A stretch of DNA of 64,000 bases, taken from positions 3,037,477-3,101,476 of the forward strand of contig OY755045.1 of NCBI GenBank assembly GCA_963576565.1. The letters are read 5' to 3'. Made by a program: the position numbers and the translations under genes. Below the pieces are notes generated by a model. That model had not been told where the DNA came from. It did not search any database and saw nothing but the letters and a program-made list of their open reading frames with translations. Positions 11,874 through 22,990 of the stretch are shown one piece after another. The stretch is from Aspidapion aeneum (taxonomy: Eukaryota > Arthropoda > Insecta > Coleoptera > Brentidae). Positions within the stretch are counted from its first letter, which is position 1; the number at the start of each line of letters is the position of its first letter.

Positions 11874-11978
11874 ATGACTTGGCGAGCCATGTTCCTTATT
11901 GGATTTCTAAGTGTCGCCACTGTTGCCTGGGGCGCTCGAAACAGGAAGAGAGATATACCGACATTTGAAGCCAATTTG
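11874..11978 (+). CDS. CCN-family-like protein, first coding exon (signal peptide)
   Basis: A TTGTTCTTTTCAG acceptor ends at 11862. Exon bases AAAGCGTAGAA precede the ATG at 11874, so an upstream 5'-UTR exon is expected. The 35 codons encode MTWRAMFLIGFLSVATVAWG, a clear signal peptide with a probable cleavage after AWG-A, then a basic ARNRKRD stretch that could be a processing site. The exon ends in ...EANL at phase 0 before a GTGAGT donor. Joined to 23616 it reads EANL-DDTIIPCPNPC. The product is therefore expected to be secreted. The acceptor region has a duplicated copy at 5535-5705. The family call rests mainly on exons 2 and 3. Confidence 0.8.
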
Positions 11979-12122
11979 GTGAGTTACCTGCATCTTTTAT
12001 ATATCGGGTTGCCACAAAAGTAACGAGACACATGATTTCTATTTTACATACTTTATTACTTTTACCGTACAAAAAATTTAATAAATCACAACCTTAGAAG
12101 AAAAAAAATCTCAGTAGATTTA

Positions 12123-13256
12123 TAAAGGCGCGTATTCAGTGGAGCACGAATTTCGTTCGCATTTATGCTAAACTGAATATGCGCATTGAGGCGCACCAAT
12201 CCCGTATATATGAGGATGGGATGAAAAGTTTCCTGCCTAACATAGAACGCAACACCATAGTGACTAAATAAAATAATTTATTTTTCTACATAGTCCCCTT
12301 GTAAGGTAATACATTTCGCCCAACGATGTTCAACTCGTCAAAATAGTCTGTCTGATTCATCCAACTCGTCAAAATAGGCGTTTGTAGCTGCAATGACTTG
12401 TAACCTGAGGGAATTTTTTTTCCAGCAAGAAATTTTTTTAGGTTTGGAAAGAAATAAAAGTCTGACGGGGCTAGGTCTGGCGAATAAGGTGGATGGTTTA
12501 ACCGTTCAAAGCCTAGCTGATGGATTTTAGCCATTACAAAAGCGGACTTGTGGCAAGGTGCATTGTCCTGATGAAACAAAATTTTATTTTTTGATAAACC
12601 AGGGCTGTTTTTCGCTTATATTCAGCTTGAGCTGGTCCAGTAGGTCGCTGTAGTACTCTGAATTTATTGTTCTTCCTTCTTCGAGATAATCTATGAGGAG
12701 TATCCCTTTAGCTTCCCAAAAGACCGTTGCCTTGACCTTTCCAGCAGACGGTACTGCCTTTGCCTTCTTTGGAACTGGTTCGTCCTTTGCCGTCCATTGC
12801 TTGGACTGTTGCTTAGTTTCACGGGTATAATTGAACCCATGTTTCATCAACCGTAATAAATCTAAGCAAAAAGTCCCCTGAATCAGGTCTAAACAGCACC
12901 AGATTCTCCTCTGAAATGGTTGGACGCAGGAGCTTTTCATCTGGCGTGAGCAAACGCGGCACCCATGCATCGGTCGGATAGGTTTCTCATACCTAAAACT
13001 TTACATAAAATATGATAAACTCGCTCTTTTGATATGCCCACAGCCTTAGCTACCTCTTCCGGTCTTAATCTGCAATCTTTTAGAATTAGTTTGTGAATGG
13101 TGTGCACCATTTCTTCAGAAGTTGCATGCATGCCGCAAGTCAGTGCTTCCCCAATCGATTATTGTTGCCATGCCTTCAAGGCACGTACACATACGTATGC
13201 CGGTTCGGCCTCGCAGCGAAGGATGCAAATTCTGCCTCAAATGCATACGCGCCTTA
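12123..13256. mobile_element. TIR element enclosing a truncated mariner
   Basis: The ends match as inverted repeats: AAGGCGCGTATTCAGTGGAG at the left, and its counterpart ending ATGCATACGCGCCTT at the right, with shared GAG and GAATTT blocks further in. The interior from 12211 is a mariner remnant. It may be a small non-autonomous DNA transposon that received a mariner, or the two may have been joined by rearrangement. The flanks suggest a TTA or TA target duplication but do not prove it. Confidence 0.5.
12211..13126 (-). pseudogene. mariner transposase remnant, 5' truncated
   Basis: The 3' terminal repeat (TGAGGATGGGATGAAAAGTT) lies at 12211, preceded by TA. Translated minus-strand pieces cover the helix-turn-helix part (PEEVAKAVGISKERVYHIL), the first catalytic Asp in ITVDETW, the second in FHQDNAPCHKS and the third in HPPYSPDLAPSDFYFFPNLK, giving a DD34D-type mariner signature. 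Frameshifts and stops split it into at least three pieces, and homology with the fuller copy at 55203 ends at 13126. It is inactive. Confidence 0.85.
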
Positions 13257-13305
13257 ATCCGCAAATAATTTTTTAAAGCTCTTCAGCTTATTCAAATTTA
13301 ATAAA

Positions 13306-13932
13306 AGTAAGCATAGATACATGACCAGTAATTTTTTATTAATCGGCCTTTTGCTATGGAGGGTAATGATCAAGATTTAAGGCACTTTACAGGAAAACCT
13401 TTATTCTTGGCACGTATCTTTATATGAGCTTTGCTATTTATCTGGAACAGATGATGTAGTTTATTCCAGACTTCTATTTATCTATTTATTTGTTTATCAC
13501 TTTATCTATTTGTTAGCTAATCTGTTTATTTGTTAATAGTAAGCAGAGATGCATGCCCAAAGGGTTTTCATTAATGGGCTTTTTACTATGGAGGTTTAAG
13601 GCATTTTATAGGAAAATCTTTATTCTTGGCACGTATCTTTATATGAGCTTTGCCGTTTATCTGGAACCGATGTAGTTTATTCCAGACGTCTGGTTATCTG
13701 TTTATCTGTCTATCAGTTTCTCACTTGGTCTGTTTGTCTGCTTGTCTACTTATCTGTTTATTTATAAATATAAAGCATAATCATGCTCAATAAGTTTTCA
13801 TTTTTGGGCCTTTTTCCTTTGGAGGGTAATGATCAAGATTTAAGGCATTTTACAGGAAAATCTTTATTCTTGGCACGTATCTTTATATGAGCTTTGCCAT
13901 TTATCTGGAACCGATGTAGTTTACTCCAGACG
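13306..13932. repeat. Three tandem ~232-bp units with embedded TTATCTGT runs
   Basis: Units start at about 13306, 13538 and 13769. Each contains a GGAGGGTAATGATCAAGATT-like block (shortened in unit 2), TTATTCTTGGCACGTATCTT and TATATGAGCTTTGCC. Units 1 and 2 end in a degenerate pyrimidine-rich run of TTATCTGTTTAT-like octamers. Unit 3 breaks off before a full run, and the pure octamer array starts about 210 bp downstream. Confidence 0.85.
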
Positions 13933-14145
13933 TTTAACAGGCGAATGAACTTTGCACTCTATTAACCATTACAAAGGGAGCAAACGTTACCTCACTTTCT
14001 TTTTATTCAGTTTTGGAGAATTTATGCCCCATTTTCTTTTGCAAGCAATCCATTTCGTACAACATACTCATTTCCGAAATGGTGACTTACGCGAGAAAAT
14101 ATATTTATCAGTTTATCTGTATATTTGAATATCTGTTTATCTGTT

Positions 14146-14715
14146 TATTTGGTTATCTGTTTATCTGTTTATCTGTTTATCTGTTTATCTGTTTATCTGT
14201 TTATCTGTTTATCTGTTTATCTGTTTATCTGTTTATCTGTTTATCTGTTTATCTGTTTATCTGTTTATCTGTTTATCTGTTTATCTGTTTATCTGTTTAT
14301 CTGTTTATCTGTTTATCTGTTTATCTGTTTATCTGTTTATCTGTTTATCTGTTTATCTGTTTATCTGTTTATCTGTTTATCTGTTTATCTGTTTATCTGT
14401 TTATCTGTTTATCTGTTTATCTGTTTATCTATCTATCTGTTTATCTGTTTATCTGTTTATCTGTTTATCTGTTTATCTGTTTATCTGTTTATCTGTTTAT
14501 CTGTTTATCTGTTTATCTGTTTATCTGTTTATCTGTTTATCTGTTTATCTGTTTATCTGTTTATCTGTTTATCTGTTTATCTGTTTATCTGTTTATCTGT
14601 TTATCTGTTTATCTGTTTATCTGTTTATCTGTTTATCTGTTTATCTGTTTATCTGTGTATCTATTTATCTGTTTACCTATTTATCTGTTTATCTGTTTAT
14701 CTTTTCTCTTTATCG
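14146..14715 (+). repeat. (TTATCTGT)n octamer satellite array
   Basis: About 70 nearly perfect copies of TTATCTGT, with a TCTATCTATCTG interruption near 14425 and degenerate edges from 14098 to 14755. It is mirrored in inverted orientation at 15351-15948. The long open frames (repeats of ICLSVYLF) arise only because an octamer array without stop codons is open in several frames. Confidence 0.97.
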
Positions 14716-14755
14716 GTTTATCTGTTTACCGTTTGTTCATGTATCTGTATATTTC

Positions 14756-15350
14756 TTAGCTTTTTATCTGTTTAAATAAGCGTTGCAGGGTAATATTTTT
14801 TAAAAATATACTTGCCTTAAAAAAGTCTACAAAAATCAGTTTGTAGAATTGCAGGACATTCTGTATAAATAGAATAAAGGAAAATGGATTGTATACCTGA
14901 CGCATTCGTAAATTGAACACAACAAGGGACCGGCAGCGATTCTCCAGCGGGCTTTTGTGCAAAAGGCTAACTTAATTTTTTCCACATGGAAGAATCCATA
15001 TTCAGGCATTTGAATCGCTTAGCTCACTTCAAAAAGGCCAGCTGGCTCAAATCGAGTTTTTGCGCATTGTTTCAGTCCAGAAGACTTTTTCGTTTTTTTT
15101 TTGCTTTGCATAAAAATTTAGCAATCTGTTGGGGATTGATACCGTCTGGTTTAATCTGAAAGTTAGCCAGGCAAAATATCCAGAACTGTGTAGAGCTCTT
15201 GAAAAAAATACTCCACCTCTTAATTTTTTTGATAAAATTAAATTTTTTTGCGAATATTGGCCAAGTTCTCCTGTGTTTTAAAAAATGTTATTGACCAACC
15301 TTTTTTTCAACAGATAAAACCTAAAAACTTTATAAATATAATATAAATTA
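14756..15350. other. Unique spacer between inverted octamer arrays
   Basis: About 590 bp of non-repetitive AT-rich sequence. No gene or terminal repeat was recognised. With the flanking inverted arrays it would form the loop of a very large stem. Confidence 0.5.
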
Positions 15351-15948
15351 TAACAGATAAACAGATAAACAGAGAAACAGATAAACAGATAAACAGATAA
15401 ACAGATAAACAGATAAACAGATAAACAGATAAACAGATAAACAGATAAACAGATAAACAGATAAACAGATAAACAGATAAACAGATAAACAGATAAACAG
15501 ATAAACAGATAAACAGATAAACAGATAAACAGATAAACAGATAAACAGATAAACAGATAAACAGATAAACAGATAAATAGATAAACAGATAAACAGATAA
15601 ACAGATAAACAGATAAACAGATAAACAGATAAACATAGAAACAGATAAACAGATAAACAGATAAACAACAGATAAACAGATAAACAGATAAACAGATAAA
15701 CAGATAAACAGATAAACAGATAAACAGATAAACAGATAAACAGATAAACAGATAAACAGATAAACAGATAAACAGATAAACAGATAAACAGATAAACAGA
15801 TAAACAGATAAACAGATAAACAAATAAACAGATAAACAGATAAACAGATAAACAGATAAACAGAGAAACAGATAAACAGATAAACAGATAAACAGATAAA
15901 CAGATAAACAGATAAACGGATAAACAGATAAAAAGATAAACAGATAAA
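15351..15948 (-). repeat. (ACAGATAA)n octamer array, inverse of 14146-14715
   Basis: About 75 copies of the reverse complement of TTATCTGT, with a few variants (AACAACAG near 15665, AACATAGAAAC near 15632, AACGGATAA near 15915). Confidence 0.97.
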
Positions 15949-16655
15949 CATAAATTTTGGTTAAATGGCAAAAAGTTGCGCTGTTTCGAGCCCAACAGAT
16001 ACTATATTAAAAATGCTGAAATTTTTTTTAAAATAATTTTTAATATTGTTTTATTTTGTAAACAAATTTAGTAAAAAAGGAAAATGCAATGGCGTTAACA
16101 AATTTTCTCTAGGCTTTCTACTTTTTTTTAAACTGTTTCCAAAATTTTGGACTTTTTTACTATTAATAGACTTGTTATATTTTTTGCGGTAAACCTTATC
16201 TACTATTTACAAAACCCATTTTATACAAGCTTTCTAAAACCCGGTCCTAAGCTTAATATAACTGACAAAACGCTCATTTCTTTTTGACCCACATCAAATA
16301 AATTCTTTGACCTTAAATCTCGGCACTCAATGACGACTCAAGTGTGTGAATAACGGCAACAATGAAGGTAAATGGGCCATAAATTGAATTTTACAAACTC
16401 GATACCGGTTCTCGAAATTGGTTTTACTTTCTTTTATATTGTGTAGAAAAGCGCCGTTTTAAAATTTAGGATACTGTACAAGGTGTCCAAAAATCTATGT
16501 TTTTTTGGAGTTTTAGGTCTTTCTGGCAGAGATATATAAATTAAATATAAAAAATTATAGATTTTCGAGACTTCTTCAAATATTAAAACCGTTTCTTGAT
16601 GGGCCTCTTAATTTTTCAGCTATTTTATTTATAAAATTTTAATTTGTTAACTGTG
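15949..16655. other. Non-coding stretch, nothing recognised
   Basis: AT-rich sequence without supported genes. An ACAAGGTGTCCAAAAATC-like motif near 16478 resembles common insect MITE termini, but no partner was found. Confidence 0.4.
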
Positions 16656-17119
16656 TTTTTATACGACTGTCTTGTAAAAGGGGGTTTTGCGCACGGAGAA
16701 CACGATCTGAAAATGGCATTTTGCGCACGCTGTGTGCAAAACGTTTTGCACACGCTTATGTCATTTTTGCGCACGCCTATGTCATTTCTGCATACGGCTC
16801 TCCCGTCATTGTGATTTTTGTTGTTGTCACCCATCAATATAAGTTGGCTTAGTTCCGTAGCAACCGTCACTGCTCGTATGTTTTGTTGATTAGATACGTC
16901 AAAAAATTGTTGAATTTTTAAAGTTTTTTTGTAAAAATGTCGGAAATAAAAACAAGTTAAATTAAAATTTGATTTTTCTTTCTTTATTAGCAGTCGTATA
17001 AAAAATATTGTAAAAAACTCGTTTGAAAACCTCTTTGCACACTCCCTCGACTTGTAGACCTCGCCTTCGGCTCGGTCTACGAAACTGTCTCGATCGTGTG
17101 CAAAGAGTCGTTTTCAAAC
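16656..17119. repeat. Palindrome-rich MITE-like segment
   Basis: TTTTTATACGACTG (16656) pairs with CAGTCGTATAAAAA (16991-17004). Inside is a perfect 22-bp palindrome, 16732-16753, centred on AAAACGTTTT. Just outside, GTTTGAAAACCTCTTTGCAC (17021-17040) pairs with the reverse complement at 17097-17119. The motif TTTTGCGCACG recurs four times. The TIRs and hairpins suggest one or two short non-autonomous elements. Confidence 0.55.
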
Positions 17120-17699
17120 CTTGTTGTTTAAATAACTATTACAATATTTTAAAACTATCAAATAAAATAATATTTAAAAAATAAATATATATATATATAT
17201 AAAATAACTTTAAATTACTGTTTGAATTTTCTTATATTATTTGTTTTTATCTTTTATTAAAAAATTGAACTGGACTTAAAATATTTTGGAATAATAATTT
17301 TTATGTAATATCTTAAAAACTAATAGAGACACATAAAACTTAATTAATATTCTTTATTAAAAAAATCTATAATAAAATTTTTTTTATAAAAAAACATCCA
17401 ACTGCTAAGTTTACTTGTAACTACTAGTCGCAGTTGGGTACAAAATTGATTGGTATACCTATAATAATGCACGACATGCTTCAACTTTTAGTTTTGATGC
17501 CCAAAGCGCACTTACAAAATTATACAGTTTTGTATTTTCATGAATCAGGTTATTGGGTAATTTTGTACAAATAAATTTAGCATTTGGGTGTTTTTTTTAT
17601 TTAAAATGTTTTCCAACTTTTAGGTTTAATTCTTATTCAGCCCTATAAAAAGTACTATGCATTTACAATTCAATTAGCTTTACCCAAAAAGTACGTGTA
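17120..17699. other. AT-rich stretch, short (TA)n at ~17187-17201
   Basis: No gene-like feature. It contains a short (TA)n run and A/T homopolymers. Confidence 0.45.
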
Positions 17700-17923
17700 G
17701 ATGGTAAAATGGTGTTGAAAAAAATCTTCAGGCGCGTGCCGAAATTTTTTTTGAAATCGCTCTAAATTTGTGAAAGGTATAGCTACAACTATTACTAATA
17801 AGGAGGGTGGGGAAAGAGGGGGAGAGGGGGAGAGGAAGGGGGAAACTAGTAAAATGATGTTAGAAAAAGGTCTTAAAGCGTGTGCAAAAAGAATTTTTGA
17901 AATCGCTCTATACTTGTGGAAGG

Positions 17924-18903
17924 TAGGGTTACCAGATAAAAACGTCTCTAACCAGGACCAGCCGTCAAGAAAATCCGGACAAAATCCGGACGTCAAAATT
18001 TTTTCGATGCCACACACAAAAAATCATTTTTTTTTTATTGAAACAATAACATAATATACCTACTATTTTATAGGTACTTTTCACTGCTTGGTATTTTATT
18101 CAACAGCGTTGAATTTTTAGGCAGAAGTACAAAATCGGAAAATTCTGAGCAGCTCATATTTCTTAAATTGTATGAAGTCATGAGTATTCCTTTTACAGAA
18201 GATAAAAGCAGCCTATTTCTTTCTTTGGTCCACTGGGTAGATAACTTGCATTAAAATATTTTGCCCATTTTTCGTGGGTAGGGAGATTGTGGTCATCAGA
18301 AGTAAAATTGTCTGATATGTACTTTTTCAGAATACAAACTTCATCAAAAAAATTGTGTGTGCTTAATTCAACAAGGCGAAATTAATAATACTACTTTAAG
18401 CGGGGTCTTAACATAACGTTTTACCTTACGTCTTGCCTGTCAGTCAAAGGGGTCAAGTATGACGGTTGAAAGACCAGCGTAGACACCTGATAGTTTTAAC
18501 GTATGTTTTTAGATCAGTTTTTGATATAAAACGATGGTTTTATTGGAAAACAATGCGTGATCCGGTCAGTTCTCTAGGCGGTTTTCCGTGTTAAATCAGT
18601 TCAAGTAAAACGTCCGTTTTTCCGTCTACACACAAAGTTTTACTTGATGCGTTTTGACTGAACAGGCAAGATGAAAGGTAAAACGTTATGTGAAGACCCC
18701 GCTTAAATGTGAATTCACACTGCTAAATTTATCGACGATTATTGTTTAATTACATTTTTTGAAACTAGTTTATTTTGCATTATTTGATGTTTATAAAGGC
18801 AGCTACTTTAAAATCCGGACGTTTATGAAAAATCCGCCCGGACCCACCCGGACGTAGTAAAAATCCGGACATGTCCGGATTAATCCGGACGTCTGGTAAC
18901 CTA
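17924..18903. mobile_element. hAT-type non-autonomous element, 8-bp TSD
   Basis: The element starts TAGGGTTACCAGA and ends TCTGGTAACCTA-like (CTGGTAACCTA). It is flanked by exact 8-bp duplications, GTGGAAGG at 17916-17923 and 18904-18911. Both sub-ends are full of GTCCGGAT-type repeats, typical of hAT MITEs. The surrounding satellite unit is continuous once the element is removed. No transposase frame was found. Confidence 0.85.
18400..18702. mobile_element. MITE flanked by TTAA, nested in the hAT element
   Basis: Terminal inverted repeats begin GCGGGGTCTTAACATAACGT and return as the complement of ACGTTATGTGAAGACCCCGC-like sequence, extending through GTTTTACC and TTGCCTGT. TTAA lies on both sides (18396-18399, 18703-18706), the target duplication of piggyBac-type elements. 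It has no coding capacity. Confidence 0.75.
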
Positions 18904-19160
18904 GTGGAAGGTATAGCTACAACTATTACTAATAAGGAGGGAGGGGAGAAGATAGGGAGGGAGAAACTAGTAAAATGATGTTGGAAGAAAGTTTTCAAGC
19001 GTGTGCAGAAAGAACTTTTAAAATCGCTTTATATTTGTGAAAGTTATAGCTATAACTATTACTAATAAGGATGGCGGGGAGGAGAGAGAAAGAGGTGAGG
19101 GGGGGACTAGTAAAATGATGTTGGAGAAAAAATCTGAAAGCGTATGCAAAAAGAATTTTT

Positions 19161-19910
19161 GAAGTCGCTCTATATTTGATAGAATTATGCGGATATGGTT
19201 TTTGAATAGGGTTGGAGGATGGCAGGAGGGGAGATGGGTGAGAGCAGGGAGGACTACAAAGTAACTACAGCAAATTAGAGAACATTTGCAATGGGTAATC
19301 AAAACAATTTTAATATAATCGTCTGAAATTTAGATAATTTGTATGTCTTAAAGCCTACATCATGTGACAAAATGGCGTCTGAAGACCGCCATGTTGATTC
19401 CTGTTTAAAGGAATATAGCCTATAGCACCTTCGGGATCAGTAGTAATTCAATGACACCTTTTTTGTCAAAATCGGTTCAGCCTCTAGCATGACACAAATA
19501 CTTACATACACACAACAATCGAAAAACATTACCCTTCCTTTCGCCGTGCTGCAATTGGGTAAAAACGGCTGGGTAAATGAAAATGCCTCTCGAAAATCGA
19601 GCGTCGGAAGTAGGGGTCAATTTTTTTCTCCTCTAGAAACCGAAACCAAACCCACAAAAACATCGAATTTGGGAAACCCTGTACATATTACGTATTAAAA
19701 TCGAATAAATTTAGCAAACCAAAATAGCTTAGTTTGGCAAAGTTTTCAGCTTTTCCCAGTGCTGCTTGTTACGAGGCAGACTTCCTTGTTAAAAGTTTTT
19801 GGGCTAAAGACCGATTGTGTGTCAAGCAATCCTTATGGAGATTAGAAATGGAAGTGTCAAAGATTTCGTAATGAATAGCTAAAGCCCAATCCAAACTATC
19901 TTCTTTATTT
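19161..19910. other. Decayed satellite edge, then unrecognised sequence
   Basis: 19161-19300 keeps a GA-rich trace of the 147-bp repeat. The remainder has no supported feature. Confidence 0.45.
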
Positions 19911-20400
19911 AGGGGAAAAGGGGGCAATATGGTATACTTCATTTTCTCATATACGTAATATTCATAAATAAAGGTACGAAAAATGCACAGATACCAAATT
20001 TACATAGATAGACTTTTTGTCAACTGTTCGCCGATGATTTGACGTAACGAATACAAGAATAAAATAATATTCATGCGTAAAAGTATAACCAATCAGGACA
20101 TTTTATCTTAACTACCGTAAAAAGGATAGACTTATACCCATTGATATTGCTATTTCAAATATGTTTGCATTTTGCATCGTAAGGTACCGTAGGTATTGCA
20201 ATAATACGTACTATACGGAAATAATATGCATATGTCTTTGAAAGCAACCAATCAGGTCTTTTTTGCTTAAGGACTCCAAGGCCCTTATGTTTGCATCATA
20301 ATGGGCAGTTACCATGGGTATTGGAACATTATGTATATGCCTAAAACTGTTTTACCCCCGTACCCCAATTTGGTCCCCTTGCCCCTTGACCCCTTCTCAT
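19911..20400. mobile_element. Possible relative of the 20893 foldback element
   Basis: The left end AGGGGAAAAGGGGGCAATAT resembles the 20893 element end, and the right end (20343-20395, ACCCCAATTTGGTCCCCTTG) is the matching C-rich inverse. Between them lie two weakly similar segments containing TTTGCATTTTGCATCG and TTTGCATCATAATGGG. The ends are imperfect and no target duplication was established. Confidence 0.4.
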
Positions 20401-20892
20401 TTAATATTGGAGTTTCTGACACAGAAATGCATCCCAAATCTAAAGTAAAAATAAAGTTATATTTAGTTTTTGAATTTTAGCTAAAGAAACTCCCGAAATC
20501 CCACAAAAATAGTCAGAGTGCGAAAAAAATAAGATTTCTGAGGATCAGAAATTATGTATTTTTCCACAAAACACGTGTACAAATTTTTCCTATTCTCCAC
20601 TTGCTTAGGGTGGAAAACCTGAGCTTATGTTTGAATGCATATTTTATTCTAAAACTTATTTCAATAAATTTCTGCAATCGATACCTATTACTTACGTTTA
20701 AATGACCAACATAATTGAATTATTAAAATTTCCACAATCCTGGATTTTGCCAATTTCCATAATATAAAGGGGAAGCATGGAAAATTGGAAGTTTTCCTTT
20801 AGTTTTCCGATATCTGTTTGTTTGAAGGCTATAAATTTTGTAATTATACCGCTCAACTCTGCTAAATATTAATTATAAAATTGATTTGACAG
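20401..20892. other. AT-rich stretch, nothing recognised
   Basis: No gene, RNA or clear repeat is supported. Confidence 0.4.
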
Positions 20893-22043
20893 TTAGGGGA
20901 AAGGGGGGCTAAATGGGGTAGATAAAACGGAATATCGCAGTTTTTGGTAAACTGCGCAAGAATTAAACCTCTTAATATCAGATGTTTAATCCCCATAACT
21001 GGTTTAACTCTCTGCAATATGATTGGTGCCGGTCGGCTGAGCTTAAGTTGGTTTTTGGTCAACATGTGTTGTTGTGCGGTGTTTATTGTAAAAATAGCTT
21101 GTGCATTTTGTGATGGTAAGCACGATTTTTATAAGATTAAAATACCTACTTATATAAAAAATAAAAAGTAAATTTATAATAATTAAATTTAGTATTTACA
21201 AATTTTATAAAAAATTACAGCTACCTAGTCATCGCTGTCGACTCTTCTACACGAATTTTGCGTCCATTTTTTGCAAAGACAACATAAACTACAAGTTTCA
21301 GTGATGGTAACAAAAAAATTTAAAAAAAATGGGCTAAATTGAGTATAGGTTACTAGGTATAACAAGGTACCCTGTTTTGCCTCCTCCATAAAAAAACCCT
21401 GTTTTGCCCCAAGCCACGAGTTAAATTCAAAGAAATCAACGGCGTAGCGTGCCTGAAGAAGCGGGGGGGTCGACAGATAAAAAGAGCGCCCATCAAAAAT
21501 CTTGCAACCAAAAAAAAAAAGGTCATCAGTCACCATGTCTTTACTTTGGCGACCAAAAAGAAAAAAAAAGGTAGTTTCCTAGCGACAGCTTGCCGCCCTC
21601 TCAATTTGCCCTGCTACTTAATAAAGCTTAGGGCGCTTAAGGCACCCATGGGGCGCGAGTACCCTCGGGGCGGGGGGGGGAGAGGGGCACAAACCCCCCC
21701 GCGCCCCCTCCCACGCTACGTCACTGGAAGAAATATCATACACAGTAAAGAGGTAATTTTACGGGCAACGCGTTTCATTATGATTAATACATAAACCTCC
21801 TAATTGTTTAATGTAAACAAAATTTTGTGGTTTGTAAAAAATATACTTACGTCACAAAATGCGCAAGCTATTTTTACTATAAACAGCGTACAATATCAAA
21901 TGTTAAGCAAAAACAAACTTAAGCTTAGCCGACTGGCACCAATCATATTGCACAGAGTTGAGTTGAACCAGTCATCTGATATTAAGAGATTTTATTCTAT
22001 ATCCCGTTTTACCCCGTATTCCATTTTGCCCCAATTTCCTCTA
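20893..22043. mobile_element. Foldback DNA element with long TIRs
   Basis: The left arm (about 20893-21150) returns inverted at 21830-22043. Shared blocks include CTTAATATCAGATG, AATATGATTGGTGCC, CGGCTGAGCTTAAG and AAAATAGCTTGTGCATTTTG. The outermost bases are G-rich (GGGGAAAGGGGGGC). The middle holds a G/C-homopolymer hAT MITE at 21437-21726. No transposase is present. Confidence 0.75.
21437..21726. mobile_element. hAT-type MITE, G-rich, copy 1
   Basis: The ends CAACGGCGTAGCGTG and CACGCTACGTCACTG are inverted repeats. The 8-bp flanks are AAAGAAAT and GAAGAAAT (7 of 8). It is a sister copy of 60351-60621, with the same internal CGACAG...AAAAAG-GCGCCC and poly-A blocks and GCGGGGGGG runs near the right end. 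Confidence 0.85.
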
Positions 22044-22990
22044 TTTGTTATCTGTACGCTGTTATGGATGATTCTACAAAAATGGCGCTGTGGAGTGGGA
22101 ATGCATATTTTTCAAACACAGACTGCAAATTAAGCATAGTTTTTGTTATAAGATTTAAAACGAAATGTTTTCTTTATTTAAAATTGCAAGTTTATAATTT
22201 TTTTTATTACAAAGCAAATACCTCATTCCTCTGGTGTAGTCCCAAACCAAATATTAAAAACTCAGATTGAAAAAAATATCCTAATAAATAATATTTAACC
22301 AAGTGTTAACTATTTATCAAAAAATTGATAAAACTTAAGTTTGCAGTCCTATTTTTGAAAGTCCGAATTTACATCTTCCCGGAAAATTTTACAATTTTAA
22401 ACGTGCTCCATTTTTAATAACACAATATTTGTGAATACCACCGGTTAATTTCTAGAGAAAGAGACGGCCCTGGATATCTAATTTACTTGTAAGGGTGGCA
22501 AGTTGTGACAGATAATGTCAACTTTAGTTTGGTTTAAATTATAGATCTTTTTATTTTCGGCAGAAAATTAGTTTTTTTCGGAGAAATCAAAAAGAAATGT
22601 TTCAATTATCATTCCTCTGGTAAGTAAATATTCGACTGATATCAATAGTATAATTTTTTTGTTGATTGTTTTAAAATTATAAGTATAGGAATTTTGTTTA
22701 TATAAAACTTAAGTTAAGTAGTCTAAACAGATTTTGATTTAAATTGGAAAACCATTAAAAAACTCATTCCTCTGGTACTCATCCCTCTGGAATTTTTATG
22801 CAATAATTCCTAAAATTCGGGAAAATGAATGTTTCTTAGCTTACACCTAATTAGTTACATAAATTTAACAAAACAAAATTATTTACTGTGCTGTACTGTT
22901 ATTTAAAGGCAATGACCAAAAATGATATCCATATAGCCCACTTTTGGTAGAATCATCCTTATGTATTAGTAACAAGCTAAATAAAACTAT
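22044..22990. other. AT-rich stretch with repeated CTCATTCCTCTGG motif
   Basis: No gene. The motif CATTCCTCTGG occurs near 22228, 22614 and 22765, with a close variant (CTCATCCCTCTGG) directly after the last. The spacing is irregular and the role unknown. Confidence 0.4.

Larger units (their letters stand above)
17700..19160. repeat. ~147-bp purine-rich tandem repeat, interrupted by a hAT element
   Basis: Successive units carry GAAATCGCTCTA...TTGTG, GGTATAGCTACAACTATTAC, TAATAAGGAGGG-type GA-rich runs and AACTAGTAAAATGATGTTGG. Units begin near 17752, 17898 (split), 19018 and 19158, with a partial one before 17752. The second unit is split at 17923/18904 by the insertion described next. Confidence 0.8.

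Noticed and set aside
14146..15948. CRISPR array
   Set aside because: Contiguous 8-bp repeats without unique spacers in a eukaryotic intron; a satellite.
14013..15995. ORFs of ICLSVYLF repeats
   Set aside because: Artefacts of the inverted TTATCTGT octamer arrays.
17670..18054. 115-codon and 94-codon ORFs on opposite strands
   Set aside because: They run across the GA-rich satellite and the hAT element boundary; low complexity and no conserved motif.
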